From positions 1 to 64,000 of IMG/VR virus record IMGVR_UViG_3300020202_000003: a DNA stretch of 64,000 nucleotides. One strand, given 5' to 3'. This document shows, piece after piece, positions 31,578 to 38,807 of this stretch. Below the pieces are notes generated by a model. It saw nothing but the letters and a program-made list of their open reading frames with translations. It was not told the origin of the DNA and ran no database searches. The position numbers and the translations under genes were made by a program. The DNA is from a virus. Each line of letters starts with the position of its first letter. The first letter of the stretch is position 1.

Positions 31578-31609
31578 TGTGGCGACCGCTGAGAAAGCCG
31601 ATCGCCACA
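31578..31609 (-). other. Leader hairpin upstream of J-domain gene
   Basis: TGTGGCGA (31578-31585) pairs with TCGCCACA (31602-31609) around a 16-base loop. It ends 18 bases before the ATG. No T-run. Confidence 0.4.
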
Positions 31610-31642
31610 CCGGGATGTCACGTGCGAGTACAGCCAGGAGAC

Positions 31643-31738
31643 TTAACCGGCCAACGGCTCAGCAGGAACGCTCGGCTTGGCTGAAGATTTCGCCTTGGGC
31701 GCCTTGCGCTTGACCGCTTTCTTTTTGGTCGCTGCCAT
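31643..31738 (-). CDS. Lysine/alanine-rich microprotein, 31 aa
   Basis: It starts MAATKKKAVKRKAPKAKSSA, a histone-tail-like composition, with a GGGGGTGAG ribosome site. Nearly all of it overlaps the C-terminus of the RusA gene in another frame. Such tiny basic proteins are common in phages, but this call rests on composition and start signal. Confidence 0.4.
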   Translation of the reverse strand: MAATKKKAVKRKAPKAKSSAKPSVPAEPLAG

Positions 31739-32198
31739 ATCGCTCACCCCCTTTCAGGTTTAAATGCCGCTCGGTAAACTCGCTTGCCCTCTCCACGGTC
31801 AGTTCATCGATCCGCACGATCATGCTCGGAATATCGGCATAGTATTTCTTCACGTTCACATGGACCACTTGCGAATCGTCGACATAGAAGATGCCCGTGA
31901 GGGCATCCTTCAGGGTTCGCAGAAGCTTATCGGTATCGGGCTTTTTCAAGTGAAACGAATACCGGCGCTTCGGGAGGCTGGTCGGCTTGGGCATTTGAAA
32001 CCAGACCGTCATGGCGACCGGCCCGCACCACAGCGGATCTCGCCGAAACTCTAAGACCGTATTCGTAATTTGTTGCGCCCATGGCTTGGTCTTCTTGTTC
32101 GCCGCCGTGATGATGGGACGATTCCAGCCCTTGGGCGTAAACATCCGACTGCTCCCCTTCGGGATCGGCACCCCAAACACTTCAAACTCGATGGGCAT
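31659..32198 (-). CDS. rusA: RusA-family Holliday junction resolvase
   Basis: 179 residues. It cuts four-way DNA junctions made during recombination and replication. The family pattern is clear: FEVFGVPIPKGSSRMF at the start, KKPDTDKLLRTLKDALTGIF with catalytic Asp residues, then YVDDSQVVHVNVKKYY. RusA proteins average about 120-140 residues; the extra C-terminus is low complexity and overlaps another frame. It is coupled to the upstream gene (TAATG). Confidence 0.85.
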   Translation of the reverse strand: MPIEFEVFGVPIPKGSSRMFTPKGWNRPIITAANKKTKPWAQQITNTVLEFRRDPLWCGPVAMTVWFQMPKPTSLPKRRYSFHLKKPDTDKLLRTLKDALTGIFYVDDSQVVHVNVKKYYADIPSMIVRIDELTVERASEFTERHLNLKGGERYGSDQKESGQAQGAQGEIFSQAERSC

Positions 32199-32380
32199 TA
32201 CGCCTCCTCGGCTTTAGACTTGTAGGGTGAGAGGAGACGTGTGCCCTCTGCTTGACCAGGCCGAGCATGTGACAGATCAGTTGCCCTCCACGGCTTGCGC
32301 CCTTCAGGTCTGCTATCCACGCCGCCCCTCACCCATTCGTCTGAAATCTCAATGGTTCGACCGCCAGTCCGCACCTTCAC
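32198..32380 (-). CDS. Small hypothetical protein, 60 aa
   Basis: GTG start overlapping the upstream stop (GTGA). It begins with a beta-rich part (VRTGGRTIEISDEWVRGG) and ends polar and basic. Unrecognised. Confidence 0.45.
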   Translation of the reverse strand: MKVRTGGRTIEISDEWVRGGVDSRPEGRKPWRATDLSHARPGQAEGTRLLSPYKSKAEEA

Positions 32381-32580
32381 GCTGCCGATTCCTTCTGTCC
32401 GCCACACTCCCCGCATCGCACAATCTTGGTCAGGCGATATCCACCCGGGCTGACATAAGATTCCTGTTCATGTCTTCCCAGCCAGAACGCCAGTTTGCGC
32501 GCGAGCGCCTCCTTGCGAAGCGTCACCGGATCAACGGGTTCCAACGCAGGCTGTTCGAGTATTCGGTTTTTCTTAGGCAT
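32377..32580 (-). CDS. Small hypothetical protein with CxxC, 67 aa
   Basis: It starts MPKKNRILEQPALEPVDPV; helical middle (LRKEALARKLAFWLGRHEQ) and CGECGGQ near the end. One CxxC alone cannot make a full zinc site, so it may dimerise. Unrecognised. Confidence 0.5.
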   Translation of the reverse strand: MPKKNRILEQPALEPVDPVTLRKEALARKLAFWLGRHEQESYVSPGGYRLTKIVRCGECGGQKESAA

Positions 32581-32693
32581 TCTGACTCCCTATCGGAAAC
32601 CCTAGCTGTCGAAAAAGGTAAAAAAATATATGGGCTCGTTGTGCTCCGTTCTGTGATTCCGCTTCGGCTCCCTCACTACACACGGCAAAATTT

Positions 32694-33053
32694 TTAGCGC
32701 CGACTCCGCAAATGCACCTTGCGCTCTTCGCCGTCCATCGCCCGTTCTTCGATCATCTCCCCAGTATCCATGCGATAGACGCGAATGGCGTTCTTGGTGA
32801 TGTCGACTTCTTCCCGGCAGGCTACTTCCACCATTTCGACGCCTTGGCTAATCGCCGTCGCACAGATGTTGACCTGCCGGACATGCCGCTTGATTTCCTC
32901 TTTCAGGGATTCCTGCACCCGTTTCATGTGGTCTTCGATCTTCTTCGCCTCGAGCTGACTCGTGGCCATCTGATCGGCCAACGCATTCTTGCGATAGCTG
33001 TCCACCGTCACCGGCAGAAACCGCTTGACCACGAGTCCCTTTTCCTCCGACAT
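32694..33053 (-). CDS. Hypothetical protein, 119 aa
   Basis: It starts MSEEKGLVVKRFLPVTVDS; a long helix (ADQMATSQLEAKKIEDHMKR ... LKEEIKRHVRQ) is followed by strands (VEMVEVACREEVDITKNAIR). It lies between the annealing protein and RusA genes, so a DNA recombination accessory role is possible. The 113-base gap upstream of the next gene holds no convincing signal. Confidence 0.55.
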   Translation of the reverse strand: MSEEKGLVVKRFLPVTVDSYRKNALADQMATSQLEAKKIEDHMKRVQESLKEEIKRHVRQVNICATAISQGVEMVEVACREEVDITKNAIRVYRMDTGEMIEERAMDGEERKVHLRSRR

Positions 33054-33063
33054 GCCACCCTCC

Positions 33064-34119
33064 TTACAGCTTCGCCCAGTCCAGCGTCACGCCCTGCTTC
33101 TTCGCCTCGTCTTGCAAATTCGTCACAAACGCCGCGCGATGGTGCGGAGCAAGGGTACTGACGTTCTTCAGCCCGCCGTTAAAGATCGCCTTTACGGCCA
33201 TCATTACCTTCATCCGGCCATTGTCGTTGCTCATGTAGAGCACCACCTTTTTCCAGGTGTCGTTGTCCTGCACATTAAACGGTACCGACGTGCCGCCTGG
33301 ATCTGCGTGTGCGGCTTCCTGGGCCGGTTGCGGGTCCTGTGCGTCTCGCTCGGTGTTCTCCTCTGACGCTGCTTCGCGCTCCGTCGTCTTCGTGGGTACA
33401 TCGACGGTCGTTGTCGTGGGCGCAGCCAGTGACGCCATCCGCTCCCGGACTTCCTGCACTTTCTCTTTCCCTTGTTCAATCGAAACGCTATAGGCCCCAT
33501 CGGGCCCCTGCTCCGTCTCGATATCCATCTGCTCCTCGTAGAACTTGAAGCCTTTCAAGATGTCGCCGAAGTTGTCGCGGAGGTTCCAGCTCCGAGGCCG
33601 AAACATCATCATGCGTTGAGGGACGGTGCACCAGGGCGTCGGGAACCCGTTGGCCCCCTTCTTCTCCCACAGCCCAGCCCGCTTCGCGTCTTCGATGGAG
33701 TAGTTCGTGATCCTCAGTTTACAGCCCTTCCGCTTGGACATGCAGAACGACACCACGGCCTTCCCGTCGTCCGCCAACTTGAAAATTGGGAAAGAATTTC
33801 CATCAATGCGCTTCCCATCAATTTCAAACCACTCGTCGAAGTCTTCGAGCAAACCAGACGAGCGAACCAAGGCGAGCGCGGCATCCCCATAGATCGACGG
33901 CACGCCATTGACGACGGCAATCGATTGCAAGGCCTGAAGCGGCTGAAAGCCCAGCTCCATGCCGTGCATGATCGCGACAAGGATATCGTCCGGTTTCCCT
34001 TTGTAGGCCTTGGGGATCATGTCCGTCGCTGCCAGGACCTTACAGTAGGCTTGAATGTCCGGCAGGGTGTTGAGCTGGAGCGAAATGGAAACGGTTCGTG
34101 TAGCGACTTCTGTACTCAT
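33064..34119 (-). CDS. RecT-like single-strand annealing protein
   Basis: 351 residues. The N-terminal 190 residues resemble the RecT superfamily: DDILVAIMHGMELGFQPLQA, LQSIAVVNGVPSIYGDAALA, LVRSSGLLEDFDEWFE and later WNLRDNFGDILKGF. The middle is disordered (TTTTVDVPTKTTEREAASEEN), and the end is a small helical domain. It would anneal ssDNA in phage recombination. Palindrome copy 9 and an AAGGAG site precede the start. Flanked by two nuclease genes, which complete a RecE/RecT-type module. Confidence 0.65.
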   Translation of the reverse strand: MSTEVATRTVSISLQLNTLPDIQAYCKVLAATDMIPKAYKGKPDDILVAIMHGMELGFQPLQALQSIAVVNGVPSIYGDAALALVRSSGLLEDFDEWFEIDGKRIDGNSFPIFKLADDGKAVVSFCMSKRKGCKLRITNYSIEDAKRAGLWEKKGANGFPTPWCTVPQRMMMFRPRSWNLRDNFGDILKGFKFYEEQMDIETEQGPDGAYSVSIEQGKEKVQEVRERMASLAAPTTTTVDVPTKTTEREAASEENTERDAQDPQPAQEAAHADPGGTSVPFNVQDNDTWKKVVLYMSNDNGRMKVMMAVKAIFNGGLKNVSTLAPHHRAAFVTNLQDEAKKQGVTLDWAKL

Positions 34120-34132
34120 GATGATTCTCCTT

Positions 34133-34152
34133 CTTACTTTCTCGATAGTGAG
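34133..34152. promoter_or_regulatory. 20-bp dispersed palindrome, copy 9
   Basis: CTTACTTTCTCGATAGTGAG in the gap between the Cas4-like gene and the annealing protein gene, 13 bases before the ATG and directly upstream of its AAGGAG site. Confidence 0.7.
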
Positions 34153-34896
34153 CTATATGGATAACAACGCTTGCGTCGTGGCTGGCTGGGCAATGACGCT
34201 CAACGCAGCCTCCACTCTGACTTGTGCAATACGGCAAAACTCACATTGCGGGTTATGGTCGGGCTGGGCACCGGTCATACAGGCCACCGCCCGTTCGATC
34301 GTATCGAGGGCTCGGTTCGAATCGGCCTTGAGCCCATAGACTTTACAGCCCATGTTGAGACGTGTGCCGACAGACTCCACCGGGTAATAGTAGGCCAGGT
34401 AACCAGTGTCCGACATCTTCCAATCATTCAACAGCCCGGCCAAATTATAGATATCGATCTGTGTCCCGTAGTACTTCGCCCCGTCGTCCTTCGGTTCATC
34501 CCCCTTGCTCTTGGCATCGAGGTTGGCAATTCGCCCATCCGGCAGGACGAGCAGATCATCGTAGGCCATGATCAAGCTGACCGTGTAGCCCGACTTGGTT
34601 TTCACGGTCGGCTTATGCGGATTCGACTTCCAGTGTCGAAACTTCTTCATCTGCTCGTTGGTACCGTACAGCTTCGTGCCATCGGGTAATTTCCCAATCA
34701 GCTCCATCGGGAGAATGCCCTGTTGTCGACAGGTGTCGTAATGCTCCTTGATCACCCGATCCAATCCACCCATCAACGTCGCCATGATGCCCCGGTAGTT
34801 GATATCCTTGTTGACCATATCCCAGAAGCAGCGCGGACAGTCGTTGAACTTATTCAGCTTGCTTGGTGACAGACTGATATCCCAGCGTTCACCCAT
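34153..34896 (-). CDS. Cas4/RecB-type PD-(D/E)XK nuclease with cysteine cluster
   Basis: 247 residues. SPSKLNKFNDCPRCFW (Cys20, Cys23) at the start and CEFC near residue 218 form the four-cysteine pattern that holds an iron-sulfur cluster in Cas4 and AddB-type nucleases. IANLDAKSKGDEP carries the D-x-K of the nuclease core, with GTQIDIYNLAGLL after it. Probable DNA end-processing exonuclease for recombination. Not linked to any CRISPR array here. Confidence 0.75.
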   Translation of the reverse strand: MGERWDISLSPSKLNKFNDCPRCFWDMVNKDINYRGIMATLMGGLDRVIKEHYDTCRQQGILPMELIGKLPDGTKLYGTNEQMKKFRHWKSNPHKPTVKTKSGYTVSLIMAYDDLLVLPDGRIANLDAKSKGDEPKDDGAKYYGTQIDIYNLAGLLNDWKMSDTGYLAYYYPVESVGTRLNMGCKVYGLKADSNRALDTIERAVACMTGAQPDHNPQCEFCRIAQVRVEAALSVIAQPATTQALLSI

Positions 34897-35242
34897 TGGC
34901 GTTCTCCTTCATGTGGTTAAAGAGTGCATCGACGGTCGCAAATGGCGAGGTATCGTGCTTCCACTCAAAACTACAAAAACCAAACCGCCCGGTCTTGATG
35001 TAGCCGGTGTCGTCAGGTGCCGAGATCCCGTATGCCGACACCTGGATACAGGTCGGCTGCCACCGTTCGCCAAGCATCTTCATTGCCTCGCGGCGATTGA
35101 TCGCCCAGCGAATCCCATCAAGAATGGCTTGCCTTTCACTCGGCGATTCAAAGAGGATGCGCATGCTCTTCTCATAGATCCGTTTGTCATGCTCATCGTA
35201 ATAGTTATGCGTAAACATCACTTCCCATACGTTCGTCGTCAT
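34889..35242 (-). CDS. Hypothetical protein, 117 aa
   Basis: It starts MTTNVWEVMFTHNYYDEHDK at an ATGA overlap. Alpha/beta composition with a cysteine pair (PTCIQVS, GFCSFEW). Placed between two nuclease genes. Unrecognised. Confidence 0.5.
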   Translation of the reverse strand: MTTNVWEVMFTHNYYDEHDKRIYEKSMRILFESPSERQAILDGIRWAINRREAMKMLGERWQPTCIQVSAYGISAPDDTGYIKTGRFGFCSFEWKHDTSPFATVDALFNHMKENANG

Positions 35243-35847
35243 CGTCCCGCCCTCCACTTCAGGACTTGCAGTGCATTCATGAAACAAGCTTCATCGGCTA
35301 GGTGCTTGATTGGATTGATCGGACGCAGTTCATAGGTCCCGTCCGCTCGCACGTACAAATCAAACAGCCGATCGCACAATTCGCATCCTTCCATCTTGGA
35401 GTAGGTGATGATCTGGATCGGATCGGTCGGCGTCTCCTCGCCGGTCTTCAGATCCACGATGTCAAACTTGCCCGGCCGTGTATCGGGGAAGCGGAGATCC
35501 GCGTCCCGTGTCCCCGCGACACCCAGCTTGCGATTGAACGACGAGGTTTCGACGCTCACCGGCCACGGGCGTTTCTCGGCCATGAACGTATCGATCGCCA
35601 AACAGTAGCCACGATATTGCGGTAGATGTTCTGGGGCTTCACAGATGCCGCGCAGCGCACCCAGCTTCAGCGAGAAATAGATATGCAACAGTTCCCCGCG
35701 AACTCTCGCCGCTTCCAACGTGTCATACGGGACCCGTCGCAACCCGTCCCACATGACGTCTCGTACCTGGCTCACCGAGAAGAAACACTCTCCCGTCTCA
35801 GGATGCCGGTACTCGTAGCGTTGGCCGCGCTCGCAGATCAGTTTCAC
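35239..35847 (-). CDS. PD-(D/E)XK (RecB-like) nuclease
   Basis: 202 residues. The core is GTRDADLRFPDTRPGKFDIV, then DLKTGEETPTDPIQIITYS, giving the D...D-x-K and Gln of RecB-type exonucleases; two more cysteines (EGCELCDRLF) lie near the end. Likely exonuclease partner of the RecT-like protein. Coupled to the upstream gene by a short gap and to the next by ATGA. Confidence 0.7.
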   Translation of the reverse strand: MKLICERGQRYEYRHPETGECFFSVSQVRDVMWDGLRRVPYDTLEAARVRGELLHIYFSLKLGALRGICEAPEHLPQYRGYCLAIDTFMAEKRPWPVSVETSSFNRKLGVAGTRDADLRFPDTRPGKFDIVDLKTGEETPTDPIQIITYSKMEGCELCDRLFDLYVRADGTYELRPINPIKHLADEACFMNALQVLKWRAGR

Positions 35848-35849
35848 CG

Positions 35850-36932
35850 TTACCGCTTGCCTCCCCGGCGTGACACTTCTTCCTCGGTCGTCTCCACCCC
35901 TTCGAACTTCTGCCCATCCTTCACCCGCTTTTTCAGTCGGGCCATGTCCAACACAAAGAGATCATCGGGTAAGGCCTTGAGCCGCGCATCGTCGCGGTAG
36001 TATTCCCCCTCAAGCGACAGCCCACCGGGCAGACAGACCGGAACCGTCACGGTCGTATAGGTCATCTTCTTGCCGGTCGGCAGGGTCACGGTGCGTTGCA
36101 CCTGTTGCACGACGGTGGGCGCAATGGTCGCTGCGACCAGTTCCGCCTGTTGGGCCTTGGCTTCCAGTTCGACCGCGCTGACCTCGTTCGAGAGTCCCGC
36201 AATCCGCTCGGTCAATTGCCGCTCCAAATCTTCCAGCACGAGCACGTCATCGTCTTCGCCCTTCGCTCGGGCAATCGCCTTCCGCTGTTGCACGCCCGTG
36301 AGCTCGGCTTGCAATTCCTCTTTGGTCTGTGCCACTGGGGACGCGCCGACCAATTGCTTGATTTCCGTGGCGCGTTGCGCCAGGACCAGTGCAGTGTCTT
36401 CATCGCCGTTCTGTGCCGCCGCCGCCTGCTGCCGCTCAATCTCGGCAAGGCGGTTGCGTTCTTGTTCCTCCTCGGCCTCTCGCTTCGCCTTCTCCTCGGC
36501 CTGCCGGCGCAATTCCGCCGCCTCGGCTTCGGCTTTCGCTTTCGCAATCCGGACGCGCTCGATCTCTTTCCGCTGGGCCTCTTCCCGCTCGAGCTGTTGC
36601 TTTCTCCGGAGATCCTTCACGAGTTGATCAACGCGCGAGCCAAGCGCCTTACAAAGCGTGGTGTACGGTCGATAGTCGTCATTGATTTGCTTGACCTCGG
36701 TGTTTAATGGACGCACTTCGCTATCCCGGAACTGCTCCAAGAGGTCATGCAGATCCCGCATCCCCTGAACAAAGACCAGGCCCACACTGGCCGAATGATC
36801 ATCGTGGACGAGTATTGATTGAGCCTGGATCTCAGCGTCACGGACCTTCTCAAATAAGGCTATTCGCTCAGCCCGAATCTGATCCTTCGACTTCGTTGCA
36901 ACCGATTCAACAAGAGCTAGATTTCCGTTCAT
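35850..36932 (-). CDS. Coiled-coil protein of the recombination operon, 360 aa
   Basis: Residues 90-180 are a very charged coiled coil (REEAQRKEIERVRIAKAKAE, EEKAKREAEEEQERNRLAEI). The C-terminal 90 residues form a compact domain (TVVQQVQRTVTLPTGKKMTY, GLSLEGEYYRDDARLKALPD). Similar proteins sit beside recombination genes in other temperate phages. Role unknown. Confidence 0.6.
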   Translation of the reverse strand: MNGNLALVESVATKSKDQIRAERIALFEKVRDAEIQAQSILVHDDHSASVGLVFVQGMRDLHDLLEQFRDSEVRPLNTEVKQINDDYRPYTTLCKALGSRVDQLVKDLRRKQQLEREEAQRKEIERVRIAKAKAEAEAAELRRQAEEKAKREAEEEQERNRLAEIERQQAAAAQNGDEDTALVLAQRATEIKQLVGASPVAQTKEELQAELTGVQQRKAIARAKGEDDDVLVLEDLERQLTERIAGLSNEVSAVELEAKAQQAELVAATIAPTVVQQVQRTVTLPTGKKMTYTTVTVPVCLPGGLSLEGEYYRDDARLKALPDDLFVLDMARLKKRVKDGQKFEGVETTEEEVSRRGGKR

Positions 36933-36935
36933 GAT

Positions 36936-37205
36936 TTACTCCATCCCCTTCAGTTGTTTGCGCCGATCCGCCCACTCGTTGAACACCTGATTCCGGTCAT
37001 ACTTTTTCTTGGTTTTCCGGATCTCCTCAATGATCGTGTCTCTTAATTCGAGGTACGTCTGCCGCAGCGTCCACCCGAACACGGTGGCCAGGAACGCCTG
37101 GAACACATAGCCGGCCCACACCAGCCCACCCGTCAGAAACGCCGCCAACCCCGACAGGAAGAAGGCCACCAGCACCAGGCATTCAAACCACCCGAGTCGG
37201 GTCAT
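36936..37205 (-). CDS. Small membrane protein with two segments, 89 aa
   Basis: It starts MTRLGWFECLVLVAFFLSG; two hydrophobic segments (residues 5-28 and 31-53) are followed by a cytoplasmic basic helical tail (IIEEIRKTKKKYDRNQV). ATGA overlap with the upstream gene. Unrecognised. Confidence 0.6.
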   Translation of the reverse strand: MTRLGWFECLVLVAFFLSGLAAFLTGGLVWAGYVFQAFLATVFGWTLRQTYLELRDTIIEEIRKTKKKYDRNQVFNEWADRRKQLKGME

Positions 37206-37465
37206 GACTTTCTCCGCTCGATGATCAGTGCATCGCCTTTCCATGCCCAGCGATAGCCATTTGGCAAAGCACTTGAATGAAAAACGTCCTTTACGTTCAG
37301 CGCATAGCGAGTACTATAACTAACTATCGGGCATGTGATGTACGCCAACTGTCGCGTACACTCTTCCCATTCCTCAGGAGGAGGCTCCAGACGTTTGGGC
37401 TTCAGCAGGTCGAGGATTTCGACTAAGAGCTGCTCAATCTTTTGTTCCATCACGTGTTGGTCCAT
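37202..37465 (-). CDS. Hypothetical protein, 87 aa
   Basis: It starts MDQHVMEQKIEQLLVEILDL, a helix, then a beta-rich part (YITCPIVSYSTRYALNVKDV, GYRWAWKGDALIIE). The DNA of codons 42-49 contains a near copy of the dispersed palindrome. Unrecognised. Confidence 0.55.
   Translation of the reverse strand: MDQHVMEQKIEQLLVEILDLLKPKRLEPPPEEWEECTRQLAYITCPIVSYSTRYALNVKDVFHSSALPNGYRWAWKGDALIIERRKS
37320..37339. promoter_or_regulatory. Near copy of the 20-bp palindrome inside a gene
   Basis: CTAACTATCGGGCATGTGAT; its first 12 bases equal copy 2. It lies within the 87-residue gene rather than between genes. Confidence 0.35.
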
Positions 37466-37474
37466 GACTTCCTC

Positions 37475-37603
37475 CTATCGTTCCGCAACGATCCAATCTG
37501 CCCGCTCGTCTTCCACATCGATCAGGCACTCGCGGCAGGGCAGATTGCGCTCGTGCTCTTCACACACGGTCGGTTCATCTTGTTCGTGATTCGCGACACT
37601 CAT
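37475..37603 (-). CDS. Cysteine-containing microprotein, 42 aa
   Basis: It starts MSVANHEQDEPTVCEEHERN and continues LPCREC: Cys-x2-His and Cys-x2-Cys, enough for one zinc site. Acidic tail. Unrecognised. Confidence 0.5.
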   Translation of the reverse strand: MSVANHEQDEPTVCEEHERNLPCRECLIDVEDERADWIVAER

Positions 37604-37605
37604 GG

Positions 37606-37797
37606 TTATGCGGCCACACAGAGCCGAGCCGCCTCCTGCTTCGCTTTGTTGCGCGCAATGATTGGATCGGCGTAGGTGCCACACAGCAAACAATGGTAGG
37701 TGGCCGAGCGTTCCGTTTCGCTCATGTCGACGAACGAGGCATGAAACTGGAGCGGGACATCGAGCAGCATGTGAGCGGCACACTTTGGACAGGTCAT
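37606..37797 (-). CDS. Zinc-ribbon protein, 63 aa
   Basis: It starts MTCPKCAAHMLLDVPLQF; CPKC and CLLC form a four-cysteine ribbon. AAAGGAG ribosome site. The frame stays open 50 codons further up to an ATG at 37947, which also has an AAAGGAG site, so a longer form of 113 residues is possible. Apart from that, the stretch from 37798 to 37976 holds no gene I can support. Confidence 0.6.
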   Translation of the reverse strand: MTCPKCAAHMLLDVPLQFHASFVDMSETERSATYHCLLCGTYADPIIARNKAKQEAARLCVAA

Positions 37798-37976
37798 GGA
37801 AGACTCCTTTGAAAATCGCCCGGTGTGCGAGTGAGGAGTCGGCTTCCATTCCAACGCCTCGGCCTTAGTTCCGCACCAAAATGATGCGGCGAGTGGGGCA
37901 CGCTCGAACACCGAGCCTAGTGGTGAATAAAGAAGGGGGAGCAACATGGAAGTAACTCCTTTACTGACAACCGACG

Positions 37977-38156
37977 TCAGCACAGGCCCGGTTTCACCGG
38001 GCCCATCTTGGTCGCAAGACCCGCTTGGGCTTGCGCGTACCGTTGCACACAGGTTTCGACAATCTCGCCGATGGGTTGCTTGGCCAGGTCCGCCAAGAAC
38101 TTCAGGACGAACGCGCAATCAGGACTCACGGCAATGGTCAGCTCGACCTTCGGCAT
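37977..38156 (-). CDS. Small RHH-like protein, 59 aa
   Basis: It starts MPKVELTIAVSPDCAFVLKF; a strand followed by two helices (LADLAKQPIGEIVETCVQRY) fits a ribbon-helix-helix or related fold. The start shares one base with the stop of the RHH regulator before it (TAATG), so the two are made together. The message for its last codons folds into the hairpin at 37985-38003. Confidence 0.55.
   Translation of the reverse strand: MPKVELTIAVSPDCAFVLKFLADLAKQPIGEIVETCVQRYAQAQAGLATKMGPVKPGLC
37985..38003 (-). other. GC-rich hairpin at end of regulator operon
   Basis: GGCCCGG (37985-37991) and CCGGGCC (37997-38003) pair around a five-base loop. No T-run follows, so it may slow or stabilise the message rather than end it. 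Confidence 0.45.
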
Positions 38157-38296
38157 TAGGCGGCCCCTTGCATCTCGCGCTCGATAAGCCGCTTGATGAC
38201 CCTGGTGATCTTGTTATGCTTCTGCGCTTTCGCGATCTGGCGCAGAAACGTCTTCTCCTCTTTCGTCAACCTGATGCTGGTGGGATGTCCGGCCAT
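38156..38296 (-). CDS. Ribbon-helix-helix regulator, 46 aa
   Basis: MAGHPTSIRLTKEEKTFLRQ: the strand T-S-I-R-L, then two helices (EEKTFLRQIAKAQ and ITRVIKRLIEREMQ), is a complete Arc/CopG-type DNA-binding fold. It starts 4 bases after a GGAGG site. Its promoter (38328-38356) carries operator-like repeats in the spacer, so it probably represses itself and the divergent promoter. Confidence 0.75.
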   Translation of the reverse strand: MAGHPTSIRLTKEEKTFLRQIAKAQKHNKITRVIKRLIEREMQGAA

Positions 38297-38327
38297 CTCG
38301 CCTCCGTGTAGTGATTCTGTAGTGCGA

Positions 38328-38356
38328 GTTGTAGCACTAGTACTAGCACTTGTCAA
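38328..38356 (-). promoter_or_regulatory. Leftward sigma70-type promoter
   Basis: Minus strand TTGACA (38356-38351), 17-base spacer, TACAAC (38333-38328). It drives the RHH regulator and probably the whole leftward early operon. The spacer holds an operator half-site and the CTAGTACTAG palindrome. Confidence 0.75.
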
Positions 38357-38409
38357 GAGGGATACTTACATTGTGCGTAAAAGAACAACACTCTCTTTCG
38401 TAGGGGGGC

Positions 38410-38438
38410 TAGACAAGCACCGGGACTAGCACTACAAT
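38410..38438 (+). promoter_or_regulatory. Rightward sigma70-type promoter
   Basis: TAGACA (38410-38415), 17-base spacer, TACAAT (38433-38438). It drives the rightward RHH-like gene and perhaps the integrase. The spacer end and -10 read ACTAGCACTACAAT, nearly the same as the leftward promoter's ACTAGTGCTACAAC. Confidence 0.75.
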
Positions 38439-38510
38439 TGCGCTACATGGCCGCACGCATACGGCCAAATGCACTGGGTCTTGATCGTGAAGGAAGGGGG
38501 GTGAGGCGCA

Positions 38511-38711
38511 GTGATCAGTAGAGAGAATGCTCAGGTGTTCGGCATCGTGCCCAACGATGTGAAGATGCGGATCAAGCGGATTACCAAACGCAGCCGCGAG
38601 TGGAGCGAGAGCAAGATTATCAAGGAGGCGTTATTGCGAATCTTGCCGGAGATCGAGGGGCAGAATAGCCCGAATCATGACAGCCCCCGCCGCAAGAATT
38701 CTGCGGCCTGA
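38511..38711 (+). CDS. Second ribbon-helix-helix-like protein, 66 aa
   Basis: GTG start with a GGGGGGTGAGG ribosome site. VFGIVPNDVKMRIKRITKRS, then SESKIIKEALLRILPEIEG, has the strand and two helices of the CopG/RHH fold. The C-terminus is a short polar basic tail (NSPNHDSPRRKNSAA). It is the first rightward gene of the switch and may oppose the leftward RHH regulator, like a Cro. Confidence 0.65.
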   Translation: MISRENAQVFGIVPNDVKMRIKRITKRSREWSESKIIKEALLRILPEIEGQNSPNHDSPRRKNSAA

Positions 38712-38807
38712 TTCGGGCAGCACGTGGGGCAGCTCGGTAGTGTGACTGCGGAGAATTGATGATGCGGGATGAACGGATGGACACACTCAGCTTCACGTCT
38801 CGACGGA

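Larger units (their letters stand above)
38307..38447. promoter_or_regulatory. Operator cluster: five 8-bp half-sites
   Basis: Consensus GYRCTACA. Plus-strand copies at 38429-38436 (GCACTACA) and 38440-38447 (GCGCTACA), 11 bases apart. Minus-strand copies at 38330-38337 (GTGCTACA), 38318-38325 (GCACTACA) and 38307-38314 (TCACTACA), 12 and 11 bases apart. A 10-bp palindrome, CTAGTACTAG, lies at 38337-38346. One-turn spacing is typical of RHH operators. Confidence 0.7.

Noticed and set aside
32673-32680. A further TCACTACA operator half-site
   Set aside because: A single 8-mer without neighbours at one-turn spacing is likely chance in 64 kb.
34153-34896. A CRISPR-associated cas4 gene implying a CRISPR locus
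   Set aside because: No repeat-spacer array or other cas gene is visible; the neighbours are phage recombination genes, where Cas4-like nucleases are common.
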